Assembly (NCBI GenBank): GCA_025529335.1
Contig: JAMYHX010000484.1
Location: forward strand, 1 to 32,522
DNA length: 32,522 bases
Reading direction: 5' to 3'
Origin: Rhizopus sp. PT2906
Taxonomy: Eukaryota; Mucoromycota; Mucoromycetes; Mucorales; Rhizopodaceae
The position numbers and the translations under genes are program-made. Below the pieces are notes generated by a model that saw nothing but the letters and a program-made list of their open reading frames with translations, did no database searches and was not told the DNA's origin. Of the stretch, positions 20,654-31,750 are shown in pieces (position 1 is the first letter of the stretch; every line of letters begins with the position of its first letter).

Positions 20654-22051
20654 ATGCTTCGTTCAACATCTCGCTTGTTTGCTGCCAAGCATGCTTTCTC
20701 CCCCATGGTATATATCTAACTCATCTTGTTTACATAATAATTAAATCATTCTTTTGAAAAAAGCGTGCTTTGTCTACTAGCGCACCTCGTTTCTCTGACA
20801 CAGTAACCATTACTTTACCCGAATCCTCCTTTGAGATGTACAATGCTGAAAAGCCCAACTTGGAAGTCGAAGTTAGTAAGGATTTGTTGGTGGACATGTA
20901 CAAGAAGATGACTATGATGAGACGTATGGAAATGGCCGCTGATGCTCTTTACAAAGCAAAGAAGATTCGTGGTTTCTGCCATTTATGTAACGGCCAGGTA
21001 AGGAACGGGCAAACGCGGGGGAAATTGGGTAAGAAAAAAAAATCCAACCCCCGCTGATAAGAAGGAAGCATTGTATGTGCTAATGATGATAAATATGAAT
21101 ATAGGAAGCTGTTTCTGTAGGTATGGAAGCTGCTATTACCAAGAATGATCATGTGATTACTGCCTACAGATGTCACGGTTTCACCTATCTCCGTGGTGCT
21201 TCTGTTGAAGGCATCTTGGCTGAATTGATGGGTCGCCATACTGGTGTCTCCAAGGGTAAGGGTGGCTCTATGCACATGTTTGCTACCTCCTTCTATGGTG
21301 GTAACGGTATTGTCGGTGCTCAGGTAAGATTTATTTAATCTGTAAATATGAGTGTGTGTGTGTGTGCATTGCTGATTTTTTATATATTTAGGTTCCCCTT
21401 GGTGCTGGTGTTGCCTTTTCTCAAAAGTACCTCAATAACCCCTCTGTCACCTTTGCTCTCTATGGTGATGGTGCTGCCAACCAAGGTCAAGTCTTTGAAG
21501 CTTTCAACATGGCCAAGTTATGGGATCTTCCTTGTGTCTTTGTATGTGAGAATAACAAGTATGGTATGGGAACTGCTGCCAGCCGTTCATCTGCCTCTAC
21601 TGACTACTATAAGCGTGGTGACTACATCCCTGGTATCAAGGTCAACGGTATGGACGTCCTCTCTGTCTACAGAGCCTGTCAATGGGCCAAGGAATGGACT
21701 ACCTCTGGTAAGGGTCCTCTTGTGATGGAAATGGCTACTTACAGATACGGTGGTCACTCCATGTCTGACCCCGGTACCACCTACCGTACTCGTGAAGAAA
21801 TCCAACATATGCGTTCTAGCTCTGACCCCATCACTGGTTTGAAGAATGTCTTGGTCGAACACGGTTTGGCCACTGAAGAAGAACTCAAGGCTATTGATAA
21901 AGAATGCCGCAAAGATGTGGCTGAAGCTACCAAGAAAGCTGAATCTGCACCTGAACCTCCTATCTCTGACTTCCATCTTCACATCTATCAACCTGGCTCT
22001 GAACCTCCTGTCGTCCGTGGTCGTGAGCCTAATGAAGTCTATCATTACTAA
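20654..22051 (+). CDS. pda1: Pyruvate dehydrogenase E1 component, alpha subunit (mitochondrial)
   Basis: Four exons, 20654-20707, 20764-20997, 21105-21323 and 21392-22051, give 388 aa. Residues 1-25 are a basic, serine-rich mitochondrial presequence (MLRSTSRLFAAKHAF). The protein decarboxylates pyruvate with thiamine diphosphate as part of the alpha2beta2 E1 heterotetramer. The ThDP/Mg motif GDGAANQG begins at 194 and ends at ENN 222-224. RGFCHLCNGQEAVSVGMEAA and the YRCHG segment are the substrate-channel motifs. The regulatory loop YRYGGHSMSDPGTTYRTREE (about 286-305) is complete, with the serine (S292) that PDH kinase phosphorylates in homologues, so control by phosphorylation is expected. 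Intron 2 is 107 nt, longer than most here, and intron 3 holds a short (GT)n repeat. Confidence 0.96.
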
Positions 22052-22435
22052 GTTATATTTTTTGTGTTTAGATAAAAACAAAACACACACACATACACAC
22101 ACACATTTTAATAATATTGTAAAAATCTATTGTTTTTCTTTTACTTTTTTCTTTATGGCTTTATAAATGCACATTAATCATAAAAAGAATTATCAGTTGA
22201 TCGTCAGATAACTTATCAGATCCATCCTTTACTGCAGTAGATTCTGCGGAGCATAAGCGTATTCGAACAGTAAGCTCAGAAAAGTACTATGATTTGTGTG
22301 GTTACAATACCAATAAAAAGTGCAATCAAGTACATGAAGTAATATCGACTAAATTGACCATACATAAGTTCACAGCCCGCTGCAAAAATTAAACCCATCT
22401 TAAAAAAGAAAGAAGAATTGATTTTTTTATTAATT
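22052..22435. other. Intergenic region between PDH E1 alpha and the DUF155 gene
   Basis: A (CA)n-type microsatellite at about 22082-22104 lies in the PDH 3' UTR. The rest is AT-rich and includes the upstream region of the next gene. No gene and no clear TATA box are seen. Confidence 0.5.
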
Positions 22436-23766
22436 ATGGCAACTAATCGACAACGACAGTACCATACCTTTGAAGATACGGCAACATTGACCCATGGTCA
22501 TGCTCAGAATAATGGGCCTGTCAACAGACATGCAAAACCTAATCGTACGACTAAGATATCACAAAAGCTCAAACTATTTCCTGATAATGACGATGCCAGA
22601 ACGGTGGAAGAGAATTTATTTGATGTTGATGTGTATACACAACTTGCTCAAATACCTCATGATTCAGCACGATTAGAAGCTGAACGATTAAACAAGTTGG
22701 ACCGAAACAGTTTATCTCGAGTTACTGCTTACTGTACAGCTTCGTAAGTGTTTTTATAAAAAAAAGAATCCTTTTGTAATGTCCATATAGATCATATCGA
22801 ATGAGTGAAGTATTGAAGTATTTGAAACTAAAAAAGAAGACCAACTGCACAAAGCCTAAACGGTTTGATGAATGGTATTAAATATAGATGTATATGTTAT
22901 AAGGGTATTGATGTGTCTATTTATAGTTTGTATACACCTTATACATTCCATCCACCACCACCTCCTTCTATTCATAATAACAACAACAATAATCATAATG
23001 CCGTGGTTAAAATATTACCAGAGATGTTCTTGTTTGATTATGGTGTGATTGTTTTTTGGGGGATGACACTTGAGGAAGAGGCAAAGATACTGAGGGAACT
23101 TGAGCCATTTGAAGAAGAAAAACTAGAGATAAATGATGTTGAAACAGAGGAATTTAGGTATTATTATACTGAATATCAACAACCTCGAATATACAATGAC
23201 ATTATTACCTTACGTCACCCGTCAAATTATCTTGTCAAGCTGACAATCTCACATGCCATTGCACAAAGTGTTAAAATGACCTTATTTGAAAGACTGATCG
23301 ATGATACCATTACTGAAACAAAGTATATACCTCAAGTCATGGCTGAGAGTGGTAATATTCATATGTCGAGGTAAGATGATAATAACCATGATGATAACAA
23401 CAAAAATAACCAACATATGTTTATAGAACGGCGATTACCAAAAAGATTGGTCAGCTATTTATTATGCGAATCAATGTCAACCTGGTATCCAATATACTCG
23501 ATACGCCCGAGATCTTTTGGTCTGAACCTGCTCTCGAACCACTTTATAGTGCGATTAGAAGTTATTTGGAAATATCTCAGCGTGTTGAATTACTTAATCA
23601 ACGTGTGGAAGTGATTAGTGATTTACTAGAGATGCTGAAGGACCATTTGAATAGCTCGCACGGAGAACACTTGGAATGGATCGTCATCTGGTTGATTGCT
23701 ATGGAAATTCTGGTTGCTGTTATCACAACGTCCTTAGATGCATATCATTTATACTTTAATCAATAA
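22436..23766 (+). CDS. DUF155 (RMND1/Rmd1/Rmd8, YagE) family membrane protein
   Basis: Four exons, 22436-22743, 22791-22874, 22927-23370 and 23427-23766, give 391 aa. The first 130 residues are polar. A proline run (HPPPPPS) and an asparagine run follow at about 137-155. The DUF155 domain then runs from about 160 to 360: FLFDYGVIVFWGMTLEEE is the domain's first strand signature, and ISHAIAQSVKMTLFERLID and IFWSEPALEPLYSAIRSYLE are the two best-kept helices. A single transmembrane helix near residues 365-385 (WIVIWLIAMEILVAVITTS) ends the protein, as usual. Human RMND1 supports mitochondrial translation; yeast Rmd1 and Rmd8 are cytosolic or membrane forms linked to sporulation. With no clear presequence this copy resembles the Rmd8 branch (inference). 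The stop is 28 bp from the next ATG. Confidence 0.88.
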
Positions 23767-23794
23767 AAAAAAGAAAAATTGGTTTTTTTTGTGC

Positions 23795-25148
23795 ATGTTT
23801 CAACAGTTGTTTCAACAGCTGAAGAACCTTTTTGAGGATAGAGACAAAACTAAAGGTATTTATGCTAAAGTATATATAAATATGTGTATATAAACTATAC
23901 CAAGACCTACAGCAGTGTGGAGATTCAGTTTATGCCTTGTTTGAATCAGCACGATTAGATGTCTTGTCAAGAAAAGAAAATTGTAACGAAAAGATTGATG
24001 CCTTGATTGATTACTGCAACGAGACGATATTACTGTACCCCTTCAAGGATGTCCCAGACCACTGGCGTCGTATGCTTATTGATACAGGACTATTGAAAAC
24101 AATGGCTCAACTCGAAAGATGTAAAGATGTCCAATCTCTTATTTGGGATCTTGATACCTGTTCTATTGTCAGTGGAGCACCTGAGCGATACGAGATTGTG
24201 ACTGATATCCTTGAACAACTTCAAAAACATTATCATAAAGATAATAACAAGGACAACGACATGAGTTTAGCTTCCAAGAATGACATATGGATGGATATAA
24301 AGTACCCTATCAAGAGCATGGCTCCACCAACATTTGAATGGTTTCTGGCACATTGTAACCAAGACCTACCTGAGCCGATCGTGATAAAGGGTCTAATTGA
24401 TCATTGGCCAGCGACTGAGCGGTGGAAATCGACGAGATACCTGCTCTCAATAGCCTCCGCACGTGTAGTGCCAGTCGAGATCGGCAGTTCTTATACGGAC
24501 AGTGAATGGAGACAAGAGATGATGCGATTTTCTGATTTCATGAAAAAGTACATTCTGACAGAAACAGACGGCAAGGTTGCTTATTTGGCACAACATGATC
24601 TATTTTATCAAATTCCACAACTTGAAAGAGACATGATCGTGCCTGACTACTGCTATATTGAACCTAAATTAAATGAGTTCTACACACAACGACCCAAGGA
24701 TGTGATCAAGAATGCATGGTTTGGGCCAAAGGGAACGGTGTCTCCCTTGCACCATGATCCTTATCATAATCTACTTGTGCAAGTGGTTGGATCTAAATAC
24801 CTCAGATTGTACTCACCTGATCAAACACATTTGCTGTATCCGCGCCAAGGCCTGATGAGTAATACAAGCAAGGTAAATAAGGAAAGTGTGTTTAATACAA
24901 TCATTATTAAAATTTATTAAAAAAAAAAGGTCGACGTTGATCATGTTGATCATGAACAGTTTCCTTCCTTTAAAGATGCTCATTATGTTGAATGCATATT
25001 ACGTGAAGGAGAAGTGTTGTATATTCCGGTAAGCTTATTCCTTAAAAAAAAAAGAGGGAGTTTATTCATCTTGTCTTTAATATAGCCAAAATGGTGGCAT
25101 TATGTGAAATCATTAGAGACAAGCTTTAATGTTAGTTTATGGTTTTAA
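23795..25148 (+). CDS. JmjC-domain oxygenase, KDM8/JMJD5-like
   Basis: Four exons, 23795-23855, 23905-24872, 24930-25028 and 25086-25148, give 396 aa, close to animal KDM8. The short first exon was found by phase and by its 49-nt intron. Residues 1-130 form the helical N-terminal domain. The JmjC fold follows, with PIVIKGLIDHWPATERW, the FSDFM segment and NAWFGPKGTVSPLHHDPYHN. The Fe(II) ligands would be H303 and D305 (HHD) and H381 in PKWWHYVKS; the lysine or asparagine contacts for 2-oxoglutarate lie between. KDM8 hydroxylates arginine in proteins and its histone demethylase role is disputed. It follows the DUF155 gene after 28 bp and is convergent with the next gene (73 bp between stops). 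Confidence 0.9.
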
Positions 25149-25221
25149 AACACGTGATGTGTAACAAGTTTATTAATACACAATAAGCAAAAAGGGGGGG
25201 TATTAGATATTAATTATACTA

Positions 25222-25946
25222 TTATAAAGCTAATGTTTCCATCAAAAGCTCAACTGCATTCTGAACATGATCATTAAACTCGGTTAATAAATCAGATTGA
25301 ACTTGAGATAATCTGGTGAATAACCACTGTAGTTCATTAGACGCATCGAATACTTGTTCTTGTTCTTGATGAATAATGTTCACTTGGAATGGCTGACGTA
25401 GTTTCCATTCGACAGTGACTGTAGATGATGATTTAGTGTTTTTATGGACAATGGATGATGCTTGACGTATTAAGATGGCAGACGTTTGTTCTGCGTTGAT
25501 GATTAAACCAAGTTGGTGGCTTATTTTTGTATTGAGTTTGGGTAATTCGTTTTGTAAGGTATCTACATCATTTTTGATCATCAGTTGCTGGATATCTGTA
25601 GAAACAAGTGGATTGACTGATGCTAATAGACTTGCTCTCATAAAGTTGAGATTACGATCCATAGATCGAATGATATCATGCCGAGCTATATTGTGAATGT
25701 GAGTACAAATGTGCATATATTTATATTTTAAATTTTACCTTCTATGTTTCCTTGACTCATAGATTCAGGTATATATCTTAGAATGTCTTCAGATGCATCC
25801 AACATGACTTGATCAATAATATTTTCATAGAAATCAGATAATGTATCAGTTAATACGCTTCCAATATCATTATTTTGTTCAGAGAATATGGGTGCTGCAT
25901 AGATGAATGTGAAGCAATAGACCAATAATAAAGTTGAAATAAGCAT
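25222..25946 (-). CDS. Secreted helical protein of unknown function
   Basis: Two exons, 25739-25946 and 25222-25685 (53-nt intron), give 223 aa. Residues 1-19 are a clear signal peptide (MLISTLLLVYCFTFIYAAP). The mature part is acidic to neutral, almost free of cysteine, glycine-poor and predicted largely alpha-helical. It has amphipathic stretches such as LTDTLSDFYENIIDQVMLD near the N-terminus and QVQSDLLTEFNDHVQNAVEL at the end. I recognise no domain. The ATG at 25946 is chosen because it starts the hydrophobic core; an upstream frame is also open, through low-complexity DNA. The splice restores GARHDIIRS in frame. Confidence 0.7.
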
Positions 25947-27104
25947 ATGTGAAAACACGAAAAGGAAAGGAGGCTCTTTTGAAGGATATATAAGTGAAAA
26001 GAAATAGAAAGAAAAGAAGAAGGAAAAAAGGCCCAAGAAAAAGAGAGAAGGGGAAGGGGGCAATAATAAGGAGTTTCATTTCTAATAACTTCTTGTACAA
26101 CAGACAATAAATTAACGGATTGACACACACTTTCATACTTTGTTAGATGTCAACCTCGGTTATGTGATTGTATACAAGCAATTTAAACTCCATTAACCAA
26201 TACAAGAGACAACGGATCTTTTCTTTAACTTCCTTTGGCGCAACGTCACACACGCGCATACCTACACACACACTCACAAACTCACATTTCAGCATATTGC
26301 TTGCATTTGTTTCGTCAGGAATATGCACATTCTTTATTACCAAAAGACACAAAAAAAGCCGTAATGCTGCTTTTGAAGGAGGCATAAAAATAAAAATATA
26401 CAATAAAGGATTCCCTTTTTGGAAAATAAAAAAGGTCATCTGTTCCCATTCCCAGACTAGCTTCCAAGCACTGTTTTTCATCTTCCGCGTATGATCCTTA
26501 ATACTAACCTAAAATGGTCACATTTGCCGAAACACAAGATGAAGAACATGCCTTAAGGTAACGAAATTGCACGGAAACACAAAAGAAAGAGAAAAAGAGA
26601 GAAAGGAAAGACATGGATGAACTATGCTCTTCACAGTGTACTCAGAAAAGGTACACAGATATATATGTGTGTGTAAATTACAGGCAAAAAATATACATAT
26701 CTTGATTTTCTTTACCTCGTACAAAAAAGGCAAGTTGTTGCGAGGGCCATCTTCTCCCTCCCCTCCCCTCTCTCCCTCACACACTCTTTGTCATCTTAGA
26801 GTGGATACATCATGAAGCTAAAAGACGGAATTTACAAGAACTTGCTATTTTTGACATCAACCAGACAAATAAAAGATATAAAAATGAGACAAGGTAGAGA
26901 CAGAGCAAGTAAGTAAGAAAGAGAGAGGACGTGGCAAGAGATGTATTACATGGCTTATTGTGCTAAGAGCGCACAAAGATAATGTAATCAGTCGAGATGT
27001 ATCAATGACATGCGCTTGCAAGTATGCGTGCGAACCTTTCCAGATACACATTTGCAACAGTTGTATTAAAACTAAACTGTGAACAATAGAACTGCTGATA
27101 ATAA
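25947..27104. other. Intergenic low-complexity region
   Basis: The stretch holds CA-rich DNA (about 26240-26285), GA-rich and CT-rich runs and several long but unconvincing open frames on both strands. A short coding-like start (MVTFAETQDEEHALR) at 26516-26561 is followed by a possible donor GTAACG, but no consistent further exon was found. No gene is supported. Confidence 0.4.
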
Positions 27105-27240
27105 TTGTGTAACCATGGAGAGGAATAAAGTTTTGGTTAAAATTGTTACCATAACTTTGTATTCCCTGTGAAGACTTTGGGTTTACAAACATACTGACTT
27201 TCTGTTTCAATCTGCCGTATGTAGCAAATTTACCTGTCAT
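27105..27240 (-). pseudogene. QCR8-like first exon, probable fragment
   Basis: On the minus strand an ATG at 27240 opens MTGKFATYGRLKQK. If the 33-nt in-frame stretch from GTCAGT to CACAG (27166-27198) is read as an intron, GIQSYG follows. The joined GRLKQKGIQSYG matches the N-terminal signature of complex III subunit 8 (yeast GPKQKGITSY). The 33-nt intron would be unusually short. After SYG the match stops: the expected SPFEQ, HN and C-terminal WAN-type segments are not found within about 700 bp downstream. The element's inverted repeat begins only 5 bp upstream of the ATG, so a promoter is missing. I read it as a fragment of a QCR8 gene, with moderate to low confidence. Confidence 0.35.
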
Positions 27241-27244
27241 GTTC

Positions 27245-27318
27245 TTTTCGTACGTGACATATATATATATTTATTTCCATCCTGAACTCACCGTTTTTTG
27301 TTATTACATGAGTGAATA
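27245..27318 (+). repeat. Left terminal inverted repeat
   Basis: It reads TTTTCGTACGTGAC, an (AT)n run, TTTCCATCCTGAACTCACCG, TTTTTTGTTATTACATGAGT and GAATA. It is the reverse complement of 31650-31731 apart from one T/C change and the (AT)n length. Confidence 0.85.
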
Positions 27319-30174
27319 AAGATTAGATTGTCAGATGAACAAAGTAATGAGCTGATGGAGGAAGTTGGCAATGAGGACAAATGTGGAACAGCATCTTCTT
27401 TTTTTCTCAGTTAAAAAACCAACATGAGTCAAATGTTAACGATGAGATGAAAGATTAACCAAAAGATCAAGTAGAGAACTCAATCAAGAAGAATATAAAA
27501 AAGCCATATTGTTTTTATTTTACGGTAGTTGCAAGAAACCATGACAACACATATATATTCAAACTGGCAAAACATGAAGTAAAAATATAACGATGGCAAC
27601 AATCCTTTATAGATTAAGCAGTAAATGAGATTAATAGGAGGATATGGATTCATAAGAGATCAGCTATTAAAAAAATGATTACTATAAAATAGGCTATCAC
27701 TGTGTGTATTTACCACATCATTCCAGAACTGAATTGAATACATATGAGTCAGTTTATTAAAAGCCAAAACTAGAAAAGAGGAGGCATTTGAGGAAGAAAC
27801 TCTTTTAGCTTGAATTGATAAAACAAGTAACCAAATACCACAAAGCCATCATTATCAAATGCTCAAATTTGGGATTAAAAGAGTTTCTGAGCAAGGAACC
27901 AGCTTAGTATCCTAAAGTATATTGTAACTGTATAAAGGAAATCCTCCAACTGAGATAAAAAATTGTGTCTTATACAGCGACAAATTGAAACGGAAAGATT
28001 GTATCTGGAAATGTACTTTGTTGGTGAGAAATGATAACTCTTGAATTATTCTATTGATCTTGAAATAAATCGAGCTTCAAAGTACAAATTCTTTCCATTG
28101 TCTTATTGTGTTGGGGTCTGTAAAAATTAGCAAAGCCTGATAATTCAACGTATTTTATCTTTTTATAATTTTTGAATTATTTTTTTTTAAAAATGATAAA
28201 CGAATTTAGGTTAGTACTTACAGATTTATTGCTGGGTCTTCGAATCTTTTATATTTATAACATAAAGCAACAAAGCAATACTTTATACCAAGCAAAGCAA
28301 ATAAAAGAAAGAAAAAACAATAACCCCATGTCAAATAGCATATCTCAATTGATAACTAATGTATAGCACAAGATAACATACTTGGATTCATGTTAATCTT
28401 CTGGACAGTTAACTATCTGGATGATCATATATATCGACTGTTTTGATTCTATGAATAGGGTTTGGATAACTAGCGCATCTTTATGATGATATATTTTATG
28501 TATCAAAGACAATGCAAAGCAAGACTAAAATATATGTATAACATATTAATTGTGGAATAAGCGCTTTACAAATAACAGGCAGGTTATAGTATTAATGTAA
28601 TAATAAAATTTACTAAATTTTCAAATTAATAAATAGCAGGGAAACTTGAGATATATAGGAAAGCAAGAGATATTTATATTCATAAATAAGAAACAAATTC
28701 AAAAAAAATCAAAAATAATTTTTTGAACAATCCACAATTATATAATTCAGCTAACTTTAGATAATGTTATATTTCTTTTGTATCAGCATATGAAAGTACT
28801 TGGAAAAGCACAAAGACATGACATCAATATAAAAACATCACGGAAAGAATTGATGTGCAAAAAATAAATATTTAATCTCTGCAGAAATTTTAGGCCATAT
28901 CATTAGACAAGCTTTTAGGTTTACATTGGAGATATTTTTTTTAAATATTGCATACGTTGACATATAAAATAACGCATATATATTCACATATAAATGGTTA
29001 TAGTAGGGACATAAAGTAATATTCAATTTTATACTGTAAAAAAAAAGATACAAAGCGGTAATAAAAAAAGCTTTTACTGCATGTATTATCTTTGTTAAAA
29101 TGACCCATTGTATAAAATTTCATGTAGAACTATCTTTTATCGTAGCACAGAGGCGTAAAAAAGAAATATGAATAATATTGTGAGTAAAATATAGAGCATG
29201 TGCAACAATTATTTGAGAAACATTATCCTCTTTGATAGGAGCATAGACCTAAAAACAGTTGAATTTGAATCCAAGCAATTGAGAAAAGCACTTAAGCGCT
29301 AAAACTTGAATAAAAAACATGAAGTAGAGCATTCTAGGAATATATTCAATAGGATACAGTACATAGCTGTTTTATATAATCAAAAAGACAGGTCAATACT
29401 TTTAAGACTCTTTTATTCTGTAATATAAAGCTCCTATTAAAAGGGTATTTAGAATGAGGATATGTATAGTCAATGATTTTGAAATCTATTACATAACTTC
29501 TATCTACATGCTTGATAAATTTATTTGTGTTTGATTATGATTCTAGTTCGTTTACTAACAACACCGTGTTGTCTAAGGAGCCATAATCGGGGATCTAACT
29601 ATTAGGCTTATTCTTTGACGTGCTTATTCTATTGTTGATTACATCACTTATTCCCTTCGAATTTGATTGTTTATTATGTAAAATATTTGATAATACTCAA
29701 TATAAAGGAAGTAACCTAGAAACTGATAAGAAAATAATCACTTGGCAATAATTACTGTTTATACTTTTGATTTTTAATATAGTGTCTCCAGTGCCAAATA
29801 GTGCCTTTTGAAAACATTTTGTGCTTTTGAACTTCTCAATTTGCGTTTTTGATTATTCCCAATCTGTGCTTTTGGAAATCTCAAATTAAGTACAGTATTT
29901 TTATTTTCAATTTGGTCACCTCCTTAAGACCAAATCAATCACTTCCTCAAAGTTTACTTCCGAACAACAAGTTGGCCCTACAAGCAGAATCGTGTCAACA
30001 AAGTGAGAAGAATATAGTTATATTTTTGAAATACTAAAAAATAGACCTCATTGAAAAGCTATCGAAATGGTAGTATGTAGTTTAGTAATTTATTTATGTA
30101 ATGTTACTGCTAAAAATAATTCTTTATTTATTATATGAAAAAAAGGGTATGTTTCCATGTATGCTTTCCCTCTG
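27319..30174. other. Gene-free interior of the 4.5-kb element
   Basis: This is about 2.9 kb of AT-rich DNA with stops in all frames and no recognised domain. The only structure I see is a degenerate tandem repeat at 29801-29887, listed separately. Confidence 0.5.
29801..29887 (+). repeat. Four degenerate copies of a ~22-bp tandem repeat
   Basis: Units begin at 29801, 29821, 29843 and 29866. Each starts GTGC/GCGT followed by TTTTGA-like sequence and ends in TCAATTT or similar. Identity between units is moderate. Confidence 0.5.
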
Positions 30175-30895
30175 TTACTGATCAGCCATACGCTTCGTCC
30201 TTTTTGATTGATTTCTAGGTGATAAATAAATATCTATTGGGTTCACTTTTCTCTTTGATACTCCAAAGAAACTGGTTGAAGCATAGTCACTAACTTCGAT
30301 AAGAGCATACATGTATGCTTGATAGACATGAGATAAGGTGATTGCGTTGCTGAAATTTACCGTGAACTCTCTCCAGGCATACAGGTTTATAATACTCTTT
30401 CTAAGTTGCTGTAACTCTACCAGAACTTATCAAACTGAAACTCCCAATCTTGTGTCCTACAAAGCAGTTTTCATATTTGTACAATTGAGCCATGTAAGTA
30501 GATTTGCCAGCGAAATCAAAGTAAATAAGCTGGTGATCAGTGTCCTGAGTGTAAAGATGGGATGTCGCTCAAAATACACCTATTGATCCTCAGATTTTTG
30601 TTTTGTTGTTGCTGTAATGTAGCTGCAGCGGCGTTTGACTTTTTGAATTCAATCGAGCACATTTATATTTCATGATTGTTTGTTTCAAGGTTGCATGTAA
30701 CGAGGATATCAATTTGTCTTCCATAATTAGTATCGACTTTGTTGACTATTTGCATTCTTTGTGTTGATATTGACACTGTTTCACCTTCTTTAAGTATCAC
30801 GCACGTATCATCCAAAAGTGGCCGTAAAGCACTGTAGAATGCATGCAGATGAAATTATTCAGAGAGTTTTTTGTTCTCTATTGTACTGTTTCATG
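30175..30895 (-). pseudogene. Broken gene with PD-(D/E)XK-like motif, Mucorales-type family
   Basis: Reading the minus strand from about 30895 gives one protein of roughly 240 residues if breaks are ignored. It begins with HLHAFYSALRPLLDDTCVIL, then GRQIDILVTCN, a TAA at 30663-30665, CSIEFKKSN, QQQNKNLRINRCIL, a stop and frameshift near 30540, YFDFAGKSTYMAQLYKYENC, a second frameshift near 30425, INLYAWREFTVNFSNAI, and SPRNQSKRTKRMADQ to the stop at 30175-30177. The arrangement ID-x(19)-E-x-K is that of PD-(D/E)XK nucleases. The EFKK...QQ.KN.RIN pattern recurs in an uncharacterised, multi-copy Mucorales protein family as I recall it. Function of that family is unknown to me. It lies inside the 4.5-kb element and is clearly dead. 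Confidence 0.65.
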
Positions 30896-31649
30896 TTGTT
30901 GACACTAAAAATAATCATACATACTGTACACAATCACAGTCGGTATATGAAGAACATTACAGTCAGGATTACCAATGTTTCGTCCAAAATTTTCTAAAAA
31001 CAAAAGAGCAAAAACATTAAATGCACCTGAAGTTAGACTAACTCTGTGGGCACTATCTCTACTTATTGCCTATGGTGCGTTCTAACAAAGCTTTTCAGTT
31101 TGCAGTGTAAAGTTAAACATGGCTTATAAAAAGCCATCAAATTGTTTTATTTCTTTTCAAGAAGAAATGGATAGAAAAGAAATGTTGTTATTGCTGTATT
31201 TATTTTAATTTTATGTTTTCAGTTTGATCCACAAAGACGTGTAATTATAGTGTCATCGTGTTTTATATCAGAGAAAGTGAACTGAACAGCCTTAGGTTAG
31301 GTTTTGATAATGTGAAGTTGTAAAATGATGCCACATGTAGTGCCTAGAAGAAGCGCACGTAGTATTAGCCTATTTTCTGGTACATGTAGTATTCATCTAA
31401 AAACTAAAGGACCATATACACAGCCCAAAAATAAGACCAAATTATCACGCTTCCTCCACCAAACTTAACAGTCTCCAAGAAGTGAGAGCTCTTGAAGCAA
31501 AAGTGATGTGGAGGAAAAATTGCTTTATTTTTCAAATGAGCGAAACATTAGTAACCCCAGCTGTATTTCCAGAAAGTTGTCGTATTAACTTGTCACTTTT
31601 TCGTATAAACTGTATTATATAAATCGTAAAAATACGACTTTATTTTCTG
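30896..31649. other. AT-rich interior of the element, right part
   Basis: No gene or domain is seen between the broken nuclease-like gene and the right inverted repeat. Confidence 0.5.
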
Positions 31650-31731
31650 TATTCACTCATGTAATAACAAGAAACGGTGAGTTCAGGATGGAAATATATA
31701 TATATATATATATATATGTCACGTACGAAAA
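31650..31731 (-). repeat. Right terminal inverted repeat
   Basis: It reads TATTCACTCATGTAATAACA, AGAAACGGTGAGTTCAGGAT, GGAAA, a longer (AT)n run, then GTCACGTACGAAAA. It is the reverse complement of the left arm apart from one substitution and the (AT)n length. Confidence 0.85.
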
Positions 31732-31750
31732 AAAAAAGATGAAAGATGAT

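Larger units (their letters stand above)
27245..31731. mobile_element. Probable 4.5-kb DNA element bounded by long inverted repeats
   Basis: Near-identical inverted arms at 27245-27318 and 31650-31731 bound about 4.3 kb of very AT-rich DNA with no intact gene and one broken gene. The arms differ by one substitution and by the length of an internal (AT)n run. The tips read CGTACG-TGACATAT and ATATGTCA-CGTACG. Because CGTACG is a palindrome it is either the end of the inverted repeat or a 6-bp target duplication flanking TGACATAT...ATATGTCA. The element has genes tight on both sides: the BRCC36-like stop is about 19 bp away and the QCR8-like ATG is 5 bp away. No transposase was recognised, so it is probably non-autonomous. 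The superfamily is unknown. Confidence 0.6.

Noticed and set aside
22082..22104. (CA)n run as a regulatory element
   Set aside because: It is an ordinary microsatellite in a 3' UTR; similar runs occur at 21352-21366 and 26240-26285.
26143..26494. Overlapping 108- and 112-codon frames on opposite strands
   Set aside because: Both read through low-complexity CA-rich and A-rich DNA; neither has a recognisable domain or a promoter-like leader.
26516..26815. Small gene beginning MVTFAETQDEEHALR with later exon(s)
   Set aside because: Donor GTAACG is plausible, but every tested acceptor leads to an early stop or an ill-matched phase; no domain appears.
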